Shown here piece by piece: positions 25,806 through 35,700 of a DNA stretch of 64,000 nt. The notes under the pieces were generated by a model that saw only the letters and a program-made list of their open reading frames with translations, did not search any database and was not told where the DNA came from. Origin of the DNA: Terana coerulea. Taxonomy: Eukaryota; Basidiomycota; Agaricomycetes; Polyporales; Phanerochaetaceae. The stretch lies in the NCBI GenBank assembly GCA_024811115.1, contig JAKOGH010000119.1, positions 168,568 to 232,567 on the forward strand, given 5' to 3'. The translations under genes were made by a program, and so were the position numbers. Every line of letters starts with the position of its first letter. The stretch's first letter is position 1.

Positions 25806-26824
25806 TCACACTACTCCAGGCGCTGCGCCCCCAGCGGTGTGCGTCGGCGGCACGACCTCCGCCCACTCGTTCACCCACATGTACCGCGAGAATGCAACGT
25901 TCAGCCAGCGGAACCACACCAGCTGCGAGCGGTGCTGGCGCATCGCGTGCAGCGCCGTCTTGTAGCCCGGCACGCCCGACACGAACACCGGCACGCGGTG
26001 GGGGTAGTCCAGCCCGAAGCGGCGGAGGAGCGCGGCGAACGCGAAATCGTACTTGGCGACGGCGGCACCGAGCGGGCCGATGTATTTCTGGAGTTGCGGT
26101 ACGGTGATGAGGGCTGAAGAGCCGCGGCGGCGGCGTGGTGGAGGAGGAGGCGGAGAGGCTGCTGATGAGGTGAGCGGCGCCGCTCGGGAGTGAGGCGTGG
26201 TTTGGGTGCTGGGAGACACCCTGGCGGTCGAATGTGAGGATCTGGTGCACCAGCGGAATGAGTTTCATCTGAAAGAATAATGCAAGAAAAATATCCTACC
26301 GTTGTGATTTTATTCTCAATGACATAGGGTCTTATAACGTCCGCTATTACCTGCTTGTCCCAAGACCGAGTAATATTGTCCGGCAAGGCACTAGATGTTT
26401 CAAGGAAATTGAGCATGGCGTTGAGGTAATTTGAATGTTCACCTACGGATGATCCGCTAGCCACCTCCTGGATTCCTCGATACCAAGGGACGTCCAAGCT
26501 ACGGGCAAGTTCATTTTTTCTGGTCTCGCCAAGGCCGTCTGCATTGCCCACGGACAAGCACAGCGAGTATATCTCCGGAGTTATGTGTTTGTCCGTATAC
26601 CCAGACTGACTGTCTCTATCCGCAGAGACGCGTGTCGGCTCGAGCAGCGCGGTAACCGTCGGCGCGAAAAACAGACATTCGTCGTCTGGGTGCGCTGTGA
26701 GCAACAGCACCCGCGGCGTCTCCACCCCTCCAAACAGCAGCTTTTCGTCCGCTGTGGCAGGGTGCTGGACGACCCTTGCCACCAAGGACAAGAACAAGAA
26801 CAGGATCGAGACCTGTGCCAGCAT
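25806..26824 (-). CDS. GPI12: N-acetylglucosaminyl-phosphatidylinositol de-N-acetylase (PIG-L)
   Basis: Catalyses the second step of GPI-anchor synthesis, removing acetate from GlcNAc-PI on the cytosolic face of the ER. Exons: 26824-26447, 26390-26300, 26241-25806; about 300 aa. It starts with a single membrane helix (MLAQVSILFLFLSLVARVV), followed by the metal-binding motif AHPDDECLFFAP. Later come SVGNADGLGETRKNEL, LTFDRQGVSQHPNH and, at the end, LVWFRWLNVAFSRYMWVNEW. All are typical of the eukaryotic enzyme. Start chosen at 26824 for its AACAAA-ATG context and the membrane anchor right after it; the frame is open a little further upstream. Two extra bases break the frame, in the G3 runs at 26487-26489 and 26111-26113. 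Confidence 0.92.
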
Positions 26825-27813
26825 TTTGTTGGCGGCGTGCGTCGGGAACCTGAGGTGGAGGGCGGGGCATTGCCTCATTTGGGTTTGAATAGCTTTTGGA
26901 GCACCGCCCCGCCAATGGCCGCCATCACCGCGATCATTATGTGCCACTTTGGGCGTCTATCATCTTTCCTCTCGCATTCGTCTGCCGCAGACAGCCTTGT
27001 GCGCCACAGTCCGCTCGGGCTCGCAAAAATCAAAGCAGCAAAACGCTTACAATGCCACACATCCTGAAAGGACTTCTACAGCTCTCTTACAGCCCAGTGA
27101 ACGGTAGCTGCTGCCTACTGGTACGCCAATGCCGAGATAGCCGGACTGTTTGCGGGCTCGTCCGCGGATGTCTCAGTTTCCACCTGCCGGGACAGACACA
27201 TCCGACTTCTGCGACTAGAATGATCTACAGCTTTTTGGATGGGCACTGCTAACCCCTAAGATCGTACGTCTTCACTTCAACTTTGCCTCGCCTCGCAGAC
27301 AAGACCCGCGAAACCAAAGCGAAACCCATTATACTTTAGACGCCCATTATGCCGCCTTTGCTCGCGGCCACAATGACTTTGGGACTTGCCTGCGGGAAAA
27401 GGCGTGCACAATGGATCTTCACCAGGCACCCGCACATCATATACGTAAGGCGACGTGGCGGTGTCGACGTTCCCGCCTCGCTTGCGCGCAGAACAGTGAA
27501 ACTACGCACTCGCGAAAGCGGCACGGCGCTTAGCTATTGTGAAACAACCGATTGTCTTGTTCCACGTCCCAGCCAATCCCAGTCGATCCCGCCCTGGCCC
27601 CTCGGGCAGTATAAATCCTCAATAGCTGAGGAAAGGGTGCGTTCTCATCATCTCACCCCCTCGTGTCCTCTTTTCTTACTGTTCCGGCTCCTCCTCAGCG
27701 GTTTCTCGTATTCACTTCTTTGAAACGAGACTTCCTTTCCTTACAGCTAACGAGTAATTCGGGAGCAACACATCTACTCTACCGCTACCGCACAAGCTTA
27801 TTTTACAGTTGCT
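26825..27813. promoter_or_regulatory. Divergent upstream region with TATA box for the DUF3455 gene
   Basis: About 1 kb between PIG-L and the DUF3455 gene. No gene is visible. A TATAAAT box at 27610-27616 lies 198 bp before the DUF3455 start codon, with a pyrimidine-rich stretch (27640-27720) between, as expected of a strongly expressed fungal promoter with a long leader. Start point is inferred. Confidence 0.4.
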
Positions 27814-28734
27814 ATGGTTGCCATTAAGCATATGGTCTCGGCCGTCTTCGCCTCGGCAGCAACACAATCCTCTCGCCTCCAGCAAATCGACTCGTTGCGC
27901 AGTGTTCTTACGCACTGTGACATCTCAAACGATGTTGGCCGCCTGAACCTCGAGCCCATCAACAACACGCTCTCGGCACCAACGAACAGCACGCCAACCT
28001 TCGTCGGGCTGGCGTTCGGTGTACAGAACTACACTTGCACACCGAACAACAACTTCACGTACGTCTCCACACGTCATCGTTTCTTCAAACAAGTCTAACA
28101 GTCTCATAGAAACGTCGGCGCCGTCGCCGAGCTCTTCGACGTCTCGTGCCTCGTCAACTCGACCGTGTTCGACACGATGCAGCAGCCGCTCTTCGACACG
28201 TGGAACGCGACGGAGGACACCTCCATCCAGCACTTCATCAAGACGTTCCACAAGACGAACCCGCCCGACATCCTCGCGCAGCATTACTTCGTGCCGAATC
28301 CCGCCACCGGCCAGGGCGTGTCGCCCAAGTGGGACTTCCTGAGCTCCGGCAACGCGCGCTTCGTCGGGCAGGCCGCCGCGTTCATCGTCGCGCGCGGCAA
28401 GGGCAGCGTGCCCGCGCCGCACAGAGAGACAGACATCAACTGGCTCGACGTCGTGAACATCGGCGGCGACGCGGGAGGACAGATCGCGGACGAGGTGTTC
28501 AGGACGGATACCGTCGGCGGCCAGCCGCCTGCCTCGGTGAGTGCCTTGCACATTGTGTGCGTCGTAGGCGTGTCTAACGCCTTGTGTTTAGTGCTCTTAT
28601 GGCCAAACGCAGGACATCTCCGTCAAATATGTGTCCAAGTACTGTAAGTGCTCATGTACCGCAGTATGAAGAGCACCTCTGACGTGCTTATTACAGGGTT
28701 CTTCGGCGGTCAATTGGGCGGCCCCATTGCATGA
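27814..28734 (+). CDS. DUF3455 protein
   Basis: Four exons: 27814-28058, 28110-28536, 28592-28643, 28697-28734; about 253 aa with perfect phase continuity and no frame break. Family hallmarks are FVGLAFGVQNYTC, GAVAELFDVSCLV, HYFVPNPATGQGVSPKWDF, TDINWLDVVNI, EVFRTDTVGGQPP and, at the end, ISVKYVSKYW. DUF3455 proteins are common in ascomycetes and basidiomycetes, usually secreted; no enzymatic role is established. The N-terminus (MVAIKHMVSAVFASAAT) is only moderately hydrophobic, so secretion is likely but not clear. The C-terminus GGQLGGPIA is encoded by a final 38-nt exon. Confidence 0.8.
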
Positions 28735-29215
28735 AGTCGCTTGACGTAACGTCGAGCTTAACGCACACCAGCCACGACCCTTCTCTGACACGACCCTACA
28801 TTACTATGACTTCAGCTGCAATAACGCAGCCGACGAGTCTGTAGTCATTTGTGCGCAATCTTTTTGTATCACTAGACGGACCTTTGGGACTTTGGGCAGA
28901 CTTTTATTTTCATTCTCACTATAATCGCACACTCGTTACTTCGCCTTCGCCATCACATGCTTAGGACGTGCCTTCTATTTATCTGTAGCGTTTAGAGATA
29001 TACCGATCTCAATTGGCTCGAAGTGCTATTATACAGTAGCGTAAGAGTCGGTATCAATTATGCATATTAAGGGAGTTTAAAAGTCGTAGAGGTAGCGGAG
29101 CCGCGACATATACAACGAAAGGCCAAAGTGAAGGATGCTGCTTAGGAGTCCGCCAGGTATTGATATGTCCCAATTGATCCTACTTAATACAAACCGCAAA
29201 TGAGGGAAGTGACTA
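28735..29215. other. Intergenic, convergent 3' regions
   Basis: Between the DUF3455 gene and the F-box gene. A T-rich stretch follows the DUF3455 stop. I see no gene, RNA or repeat here. Confidence 0.45.
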
Positions 29216-31131
29216 CTAGTTTCGGGCCAGCTGCACAAGATCCTCTAGTGCACTGATGCTTCGGTTCGACAGCGCCAGTCGCTCAATCGACACAGGGCCG
29301 ACGTTGAATGTACGGATGCACGGACGCCAGGCGCGTGCCATGGCTTCAATATCCTCGGAGGTGAGCGTCAGGCCTCGTATTGCCAGTGCCACATGCTCCA
29401 GTTTCTTGAGGCTGAAGAGCGGCGCAAGTGCTGTGCCGTTATTTTGGTGATCGTATCCGGCTCTAGCACTTGCGCACCTCCACTCCATCGTCGAGACTCG
29501 AAGCGACTGCAGCTCGGTGAGTCGGGAAGCTACAGTGTGAGCCACCTAAAACCGGCGCCTCGCCGGAGGCCTAAATATTGCCCTAGGACGCTCCTAATTT
29601 CGTTTCTGGGAAGAAACATGGGTCAATTAGCGTAAATCTGCAAAATGTGGTCACGTGACCAAAAAGTCCACTTTTTCGGACACTAGCCCTAACCTAAATA
29701 CAGCTTGTAAGGAGCCAGAAGGGTGATATCTGTGTCAGAAATCTCGCAGATGTGAAACAAGATGCAATCAGGATGGTTTTAAACAGCATCCATATGTCGA
29801 GAGGCTGTTCAGAACTTGTTTTCGGTACGCAATGCTACCATATATGGTATATTATGTCATAGGCGCCCTTCCAAAAAGGAAAGTCCACATTTCGAGGATC
29901 GCATCTTTTATAAAACTTGCCCAAATGAAAGACTAACCAGATAGTTTGGAAGCTACGGCCTCCCTCTACACGCTCCACATGTTTTCGGAGCAATCCGAGC
30001 ACTTTTGAGGCAGCAGTTATGCCTCGAAGTTTTGTGCCGCCGAGAGGTCGGTTTTGAGCGGCTCACACTGTACGAGGGTAAAGGCATCGTGAAGGAACAC
30101 ATCCGTTGGAAGGGTATCACCCACGATGGCCGTTGGTGATTCTTTGTGCAGAATAAATGACAAAGTCAGATCCTCGAGCTTGGGAGTCGGAATGGCCCCA
30201 AGGAGTATGGCGAGGTCTGTAAGGGCTGTAGGTGACACCCTGATACAGAGACGCCTTAGGGAGCGGAAGACAGGTGAAACATCACAATGCTCAATGTGAG
30301 TCGTGCAGCTTTTAGTCAAATAAATGCCCAAGAAGTCCAAGCTGGGCAAGGAAGCGAGGTGCTTCACCATCTCCGCGGACGCGCGTCCTATGTCCACAAC
30401 CTTGAGGCTTGCTAAGCAGAAAATCTGGCCCAATGCTTCCATGACGCCGGCTCCGTAGTATTTGATAGGGTTTTTCTGTTTGGGAGGCACTTGCCTTGAT
30501 AGTGAACTTCTGCAATGAGGCGGCGGAGGGCTTGAGAGCGAGAATGGTTCTAGTCATTTCCTCGTCTTCGCCGTGCAACATATATACAAGTGTGAGATCT
30601 TGCAACGAGGGTGGGAAAGTAGGCGGCCTGCGCAGCCTGCCGTAGAGACCAAGCATACATGGGAGCGCAGCTGTGGCAGCAAGTAAGGGCCTGGGTAGTG
30701 TTGAGCGAAGGCGTCGAAGGCCAAACGGTAGTAAACAGGAACCATAGGATGGGCGGACGAGCACATCGTCAAACAGCGTACTCGGACCGCATGGTGCTGA
30801 AAACGTGACCACTCGTTGCGAGTCGGCGAGCGGGCTATATACTGCAAGTTCGGTTAGTAGTCATTTGGTGAGGCATGTTCTTACACCAGTGGGTAGAACT
30901 TTGCACACATACCTTGAAGTCTTCCCATGCGGTGTGTTCCAGCGTACTTTCGGGCAGACAGTTGATTAAGGGTGCCACTGGGCCCTCGAGTTCCCGCCAT
31001 ATAACATTCATGGCCGGCTCGTAGAACGCTCGGCAGGTCAACGCTGTACGAAGACAATCTCCCTTCGACAGGTTGTCTCCAACATCCAGAATATTCTCCA
31101 GCATTTCCACTATTTTCAGGCAAGGATGCAT
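29216..31131 (-). pseudogene. F-box/LRR-like gene interrupted by a TIR transposon
   Basis: Mushroom F-box-type protein, expected to present substrates to an SCF ubiquitin ligase. Exons: 31131-30913, 30841-30495, 30424-29216 with the transposon inside. The N-terminus MHPCLKIVEMLENILDVGDN followed by CRAFYEPAMNVIWREL is the usual F-box form of this group. Later parts are leucine-rich (LASLPSLDFLGIYL, LEHVALAIRGLTLT, IEAMARAWRP). The second intron appears to be a GC-AG intron (30494-30425, donor AAG-GCAAGT). One missing base near 30661 breaks the frame. The last exon is split by a 538-bp element at 29533-30070 flanked by TA; coding sequence continues in the same frame on both sides of it, and the inserted sequence brings a stop. 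About 411 aa without the insert. The C-terminus may be shorter than in relatives. Confidence 0.72.
29533..30070. mobile_element. 538-bp non-autonomous Tc1/mariner-like element (MITE)
   Basis: The ends are inverted repeats beginning CAGTGTGAGCC: the left end is CAGTGTGAGCCACCTAAAAC and the right end, read inward on the minus strand, is CAGTGTGAGCCGCTCAAAAC. Eleven bases match exactly, then AAAACCG matches after a few differences. The element is flanked on both sides by the dinucleotide TA (29531-29532 and 30071-30072), the target-site duplication of Tc1/mariner elements. Inside there is no long open frame, so it is non-autonomous. It contains the palindrome GGTCACGTGACC near 29650 and two related stretches around AGTCCAC near 29667 and 29886. 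Its insertion splits the last exon of the F-box gene. Confidence 0.8.
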
Positions 31132-31375
31132 GCCGCTGTAAGTATGGCGAAGGAGTTGTGACGATGTGGTCGGTGGTTGAGAGCAGTGTGCGATGCTGCT
31201 CACTTGCCGCTTGCTCATGGACGTATCCACGTGGGCGCCTGATGCATGGACCCCGCCCCTGTGACGCCCGCCATCAGTGACCCGCCCACGCACGAAAAGT
31301 CACTGCAGTGACCGACTACGTGACGTGCGACGCGACTTGCTACGCGCCTGCACTCTATCCACCACGCCCACCACC
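31132..31375. promoter_or_regulatory. Divergent promoter of F-box and thymidylate synthase genes, MCB-like cores
   Basis: Only 244 bp separate the two start codons. There is a perfect 14-bp palindrome GTCACTGCAGTGAC at 31299-31312. Two CGCG-core sites, GACGCGAC at 31329-31336 and ACGCGCC at 31342-31348, lie close to the thymidylate synthase start. In yeasts this gene is a classic target of the G1/S factor MBF, which binds ACGCG cores, so the same control is plausible here. Confidence 0.45.
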
Positions 31376-32334
31376 ATGACCGCCCCCGCCGCGCACGACG
31401 AGCAGCAATACCTCAACCTCATCCGCACCGTCCTCGACAGCGGCGAAGTGCGCCCCGACCGCACGGGGACGGGCACGCTCTCGCTCTTCGCGCCGCCGAA
31501 CCTGCGCTTCTCGCTCGCGGACCACACGCTGCCGCTGCTCACCACGAAACGCACCTTCTTGCGCGGCATCCTCGAGGAGCTGCTCTGGTTCGTCCGCGGC
31601 GCGACGGACTCCCAGCTGCTCTCCGCGAAGGGCGTGAAGATCTGGGACGGGAACGGCGCGAAGGCGTTCCTCGAGAAGCGCGGGCTGGGGCACCGCCGCG
31701 AGGGCGACCTCGGGCCCGTGTATGGCTTCCAGTGGCGGCATTTTGGCGCAAAGTACGAGGATTGTGACAAGGACTATGCTGGGGAGGGCGTAGACCAGCT
31801 GAAGGAGTGCATACGCAAGATCAAGGAGGATCCGACGGACCGTCGGATTATCCTCAGTGCATGGAATCCCGCAGGTACGTCCCAAAATCTGCGAGTATAT
31901 GCGCCTTGTCTGACCATTTATATGCAGATCTTTCGCTCATGGCTCTTCCCCCATGCCATATGATGTGTCAGTTCTACGTACATCTCCCCACCACGTCCGG
32001 CGACAAACCCAAGCTCTCTTGCCTTATGTACCAACGTTCCGCCGACCTCGGCCTCGGCATCCCTTTTAACATAGCGTCCTACGCGCTGCTCACACACATG
32101 GTCGCGCACGTCACCGGTACCGAGCCAAAGGACCTCATTATCCAGCTCGGGGACGCGCACGTCTACCGAGACCACGTCGATGCCCTCGAGGTGCAGCTCA
32201 AGCGCGAACCGAGGCCATTCCCGAAACTGCGCTGGAAGAGAGAGGTGCAGGATATCGATGATTTTCAGAGCGAAGATTTCGTGGTGGAGGGATATGACCC
32301 ACACCCTACCATTGCCATGAAGATGAGCGTATGA
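31376..32334 (+). CDS. CDC21: Thymidylate synthase
   Basis: Methylates dUMP to dTMP with methylene-tetrahydrofolate; the only de novo route to dTMP. Exons: 31376-31874 and 31928-32334, with one 53-nt intron; 301 aa, a normal length, no frame break. Hallmarks: [13 protein letters not shown] (phosphate-binding Arg), [41 protein letters not shown], the active-site [11 protein letters not shown] with catalytic Cys, [17 protein letters not shown] and [16 protein letters not shown]. Ends MKMSV, close to the usual end. The context ACCACC-ATG marks the start. Its promoter carries MCB-like cores. Confidence 0.97.
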
Positions 32335-32799
32335 AGGTGCCCCCGTTATTCACGATTCGTAGATGTATCCATGTCGATGATTGGTTCCTCGGTCTGTAGC
32401 TTTATAATTAGTCTGCTGTAATTTATACCTCGCTTTGGATCGGCATCTCGCACTACGTTCACGCCAATGAGGAAGTTCGAGAGAGACGCGTCGAGATGAA
32501 TTATAGACGAGTCAACACGACGGCCAGAAGAACACAAAACATCAACAGGACAACTACCCAGAGTCCAAGAAACCGAACGAAATGCAGAACAAATACAACA
32601 GGAGATCGCAAGCCTGAATTACATCCAGAATAGAGTACGCGTATTAGTAAGTAGGCTACAGATGAGTGAGAAGCGAGATGAGCTATCGATACAGTTGTGA
32701 AATGTGCAGAAGACGAGACAAAGATACAAATAACGACGACTCCGCTCAGACGGACATGGTCTAGGGTGTATACTGTAACGCAAAGCCGTCAGCACACAT
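32335..32799. other. Intergenic, convergent 3' regions
   Basis: Between thymidylate synthase and the large disordered protein. No gene recognised. An alternative 3' exon of the minus-strand gene could begin near 32767 through a GTACGTGC donor close to its stop, but I cannot support it. Confidence 0.35.
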
Positions 32800-35700
32800 C
32801 TATATGTCAAAGTTCAAACATAGCACGTACCCCGGACCAGCTAAACTCTTGCAGCCACCCCGATCGCCGATGCGAATGCCCCTGTCCAACTTCTTGGAAC
32901 TCGACGGTTTGCGCGAGGGCCACGGAGCACCCAAAGGCGAGCTCGATACTCGCCTCGCATAAAGCGGCCCTGGCCGAGGCGAGCCAGACGATGCCGGGGA
33001 AGGGGTCGAGTGTGTGAGAGGCGGCATGGAGTTGGGGGTCCCAGACTCTGCGCTCGGAGGCGGGTCGGCCTCCTTCTCCGCCTTGGCCTCCGGCTCACTT
33101 GTGGCTGACTGCGCTTCGCTGTCTGCCTTAGCCTCCGTACCACGCGCCGCAGCGTCCGTGTCCGCTTTGGGCTCCGCGGTACTTGCGGCCGGCTGCGACT
33201 CGGTCTCTGCCTTCGTCTTCTCCACGGCCGAAAGCTGCACCACAATCCGCACCGGCACCCGGGCCCAGCGTTCCCTGTTCTCCACATCGACGTCCACACC
33301 CGCCAGGGCTACGACCTCGCTTGTGGGCGGGTGAGCCAGCAAGTGTGCGAGCTGCTCGAGCGGGTCGAAGTCTTCGACGGCCGCGTTGTCCGCAGGCGTC
33401 GAGGCAGAGCTGGCGCGTGCGCCGAGGATGGCGAGGGCCTTCACCAGGAGGAGCAACGCCGCATCGGGCTCTTGCAGGCGCGCGAGGTTCCCGCGTTGGG
33501 CGACGTACTCGGCGCGCTCGAGCCAGACGTACTCCTCGAGTGCCTCCAGGGAGAGCGAGTCCACGTCGATCGAGGCCGCGTGCTGGCGCAAGGTCTCCTG
33601 GATGTGAGCGTGCATCGCTGCCCGCGCGGCTCTCGGTGACAGGGCCAGAGCCTGCTCAGGCGCGGCCTGGGGCTCCTATGGTACTGGGCGCTACCTCCGA
33701 CGTTGAAGGTCCATCCTCAGGCAGACTCGGCTCGGGCAGCTGCGACAGCGACTGTGGGTCCTCCGACCCGCTGCCGACAGTAGGATCGGCATCCGCAGCT
33801 GTGAAAGCGGGGCCCGTAGACGACGGCCCAATCAGCGGGAAGCCGGGGATGACGGGGACGAACACAACTGAGGCCTCGTCTTCCGTGGAAGCGGGGAACG
33901 CTTGCGACGGATCCTCCGAAGAACTTGCAACAGCTGGTTCGTGCTGTCCGGAGCCCATGCTGGCTCCGTCCCGGAGTACCTCGGCGTCGCTGTTGGGGAG
34001 AGGTAGGTCGCCTTCACCACCTGCGTGTTCGCTAGAGCCGAATGCAAGTCCGGAGTAGTCGCCAGAGGTAGGCAGCGGCGGGGTTTCCGACCAGTACTGT
34101 GAACCGTCGCTAGCGGCGGGCTGCGATAGATCTTCTAGCAGTGCGGTAGCGCCAAGAACGGCATCGCCCGCCTCCTCTAGAGCCTGTCTGATCTCTTCGG
34201 TCCACTCGACGAAGTAGTAGCCCCGGTTGTAGAATTCACCTAGTATGTTGGGAATGACGGTGCCAAACTCGTCTGCCACCAAAACACTCCCGTCCGGCAT
34301 AAAACTGGCATATCCACTGTTACAATGGCTCCATGCGGCGCCGGGTCCAAAGAGTGCGTCGTAGGCCTCCATCATCCACCAGAATTGCTGTGCGCCATCG
34401 TCCAAATCCCCAAATTCGGGGGGAAATTGGAAGTATCTGGGCGTCGGAGGTGGCGGCTGCCAAATAGCAGCGTCGGCATTAGGCGCGGTCGCATCTTCGC
34501 CCACCGCCACAGAGGGAGTGGTAGCTGGGAGTGTCGCGCTCGTCTCAGCTTCCGAGGTGCGAGGCTCCGCAGACTCCTGATCATCGGCAGCGCGCTCGGG
34601 CAGCGTGCTGTTTTCAGAAGCAGCGTTCGACGCAGCCGCAGGGTCAGCAGTTGCGGAACCAGCTTCGATCGGGTCTACAGATTGCGTGACATCTCCCTCC
34701 GCGGGGATTGAGTCTTGACCAGAGTCTCCGGCAGGGGCACCGCTCGCCGAAGCCGTAGGTGGCGCGAGAGCGGATCTGGTTTGAGTCTCGGCTCCCGCGA
34801 CGGGTACCATCTCCACCTGTGGTAGTGCAGGGGCAGCCGGGTCCTGGTTTGCCTGAGCGACCGCGGCAGCTGAGGAAGGAGCGTCAGCAGCAGACATATC
34901 ATAGTCTGTCACTGCAGAAAGAACAGTGTAAGCTAACAACCAGCTAACAGGTAGCAAAGCCAAACCTTGTGCAGGACCCCATGAGGCGTCCGGTCCAGGA
35001 ACCGTCGCATCCGCCACTGTCATGGCGGAGTCTTCTTGAACGGCGGGAGACTCGACGGGAGCAGCGTCCATGTAGAACACTTCCGAGTCGGAGTCAGGGA
35101 CCTGCCCGGTCTCTGCCATGTCGACCTCGTCGGAGAGAGCTTGCTGTGCGGCGCACAAAGGGACATCTTCCATGCCAACATCTACACACATTAGCGTTGT
35201 GGAGTAAACCACACGAAATGAACATACCTGTCTGCATCGGCTGACCGGTGTACTGGAACGACGCGCCGACGTCCGTCTCCATCGCCATTACCGGGGCCGG
35301 GTAGCTTTGCGGTTCCACTTGAGCGACCGGAGGCATCCACAGTGGCGCCTCTGTGCGTTCGCCATCCATCTCGTCACAGTGGGCTTGTGGTCCGGGAATC
35401 TCGGTAGGTGTTGAGAGGGCGGCGGGAGCCGGATTCATGGACGAGGAAGCTGTGGGTACAGCGTTGCTCCGTAATGCACGTAGAGGCTTCACCGGTCGAG
35501 CCGCCGCCGGCGGGAGCAGAGACGGAGCCTCGGCGGATGGGGTAGCGGAAGGTGATGCGGGTGTGGCGGTGGGAGTGGCGGCTGTAGCCGGCCGTGGTTT
35601 GCGAAGAGGCTTCAGGGGACGATCCACGACACCCTGCGAGGGGACTGCAGAAGCAGGAGATGCTTTGGGCTGCTTTACATCACCGCCAGCAAGGTCCAAG

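Noticed and set aside
29696..29706. Telomere-like TTAGG repeats inside the MITE
   Set aside because: Only two imperfect units; expected by chance in this amount of sequence.
33616..33656. Gene boundary between the two parts of the large disordered protein
   Set aside because: A 43-nt intron joins them in frame and there is no room for a promoter, so one gene is the simpler reading.
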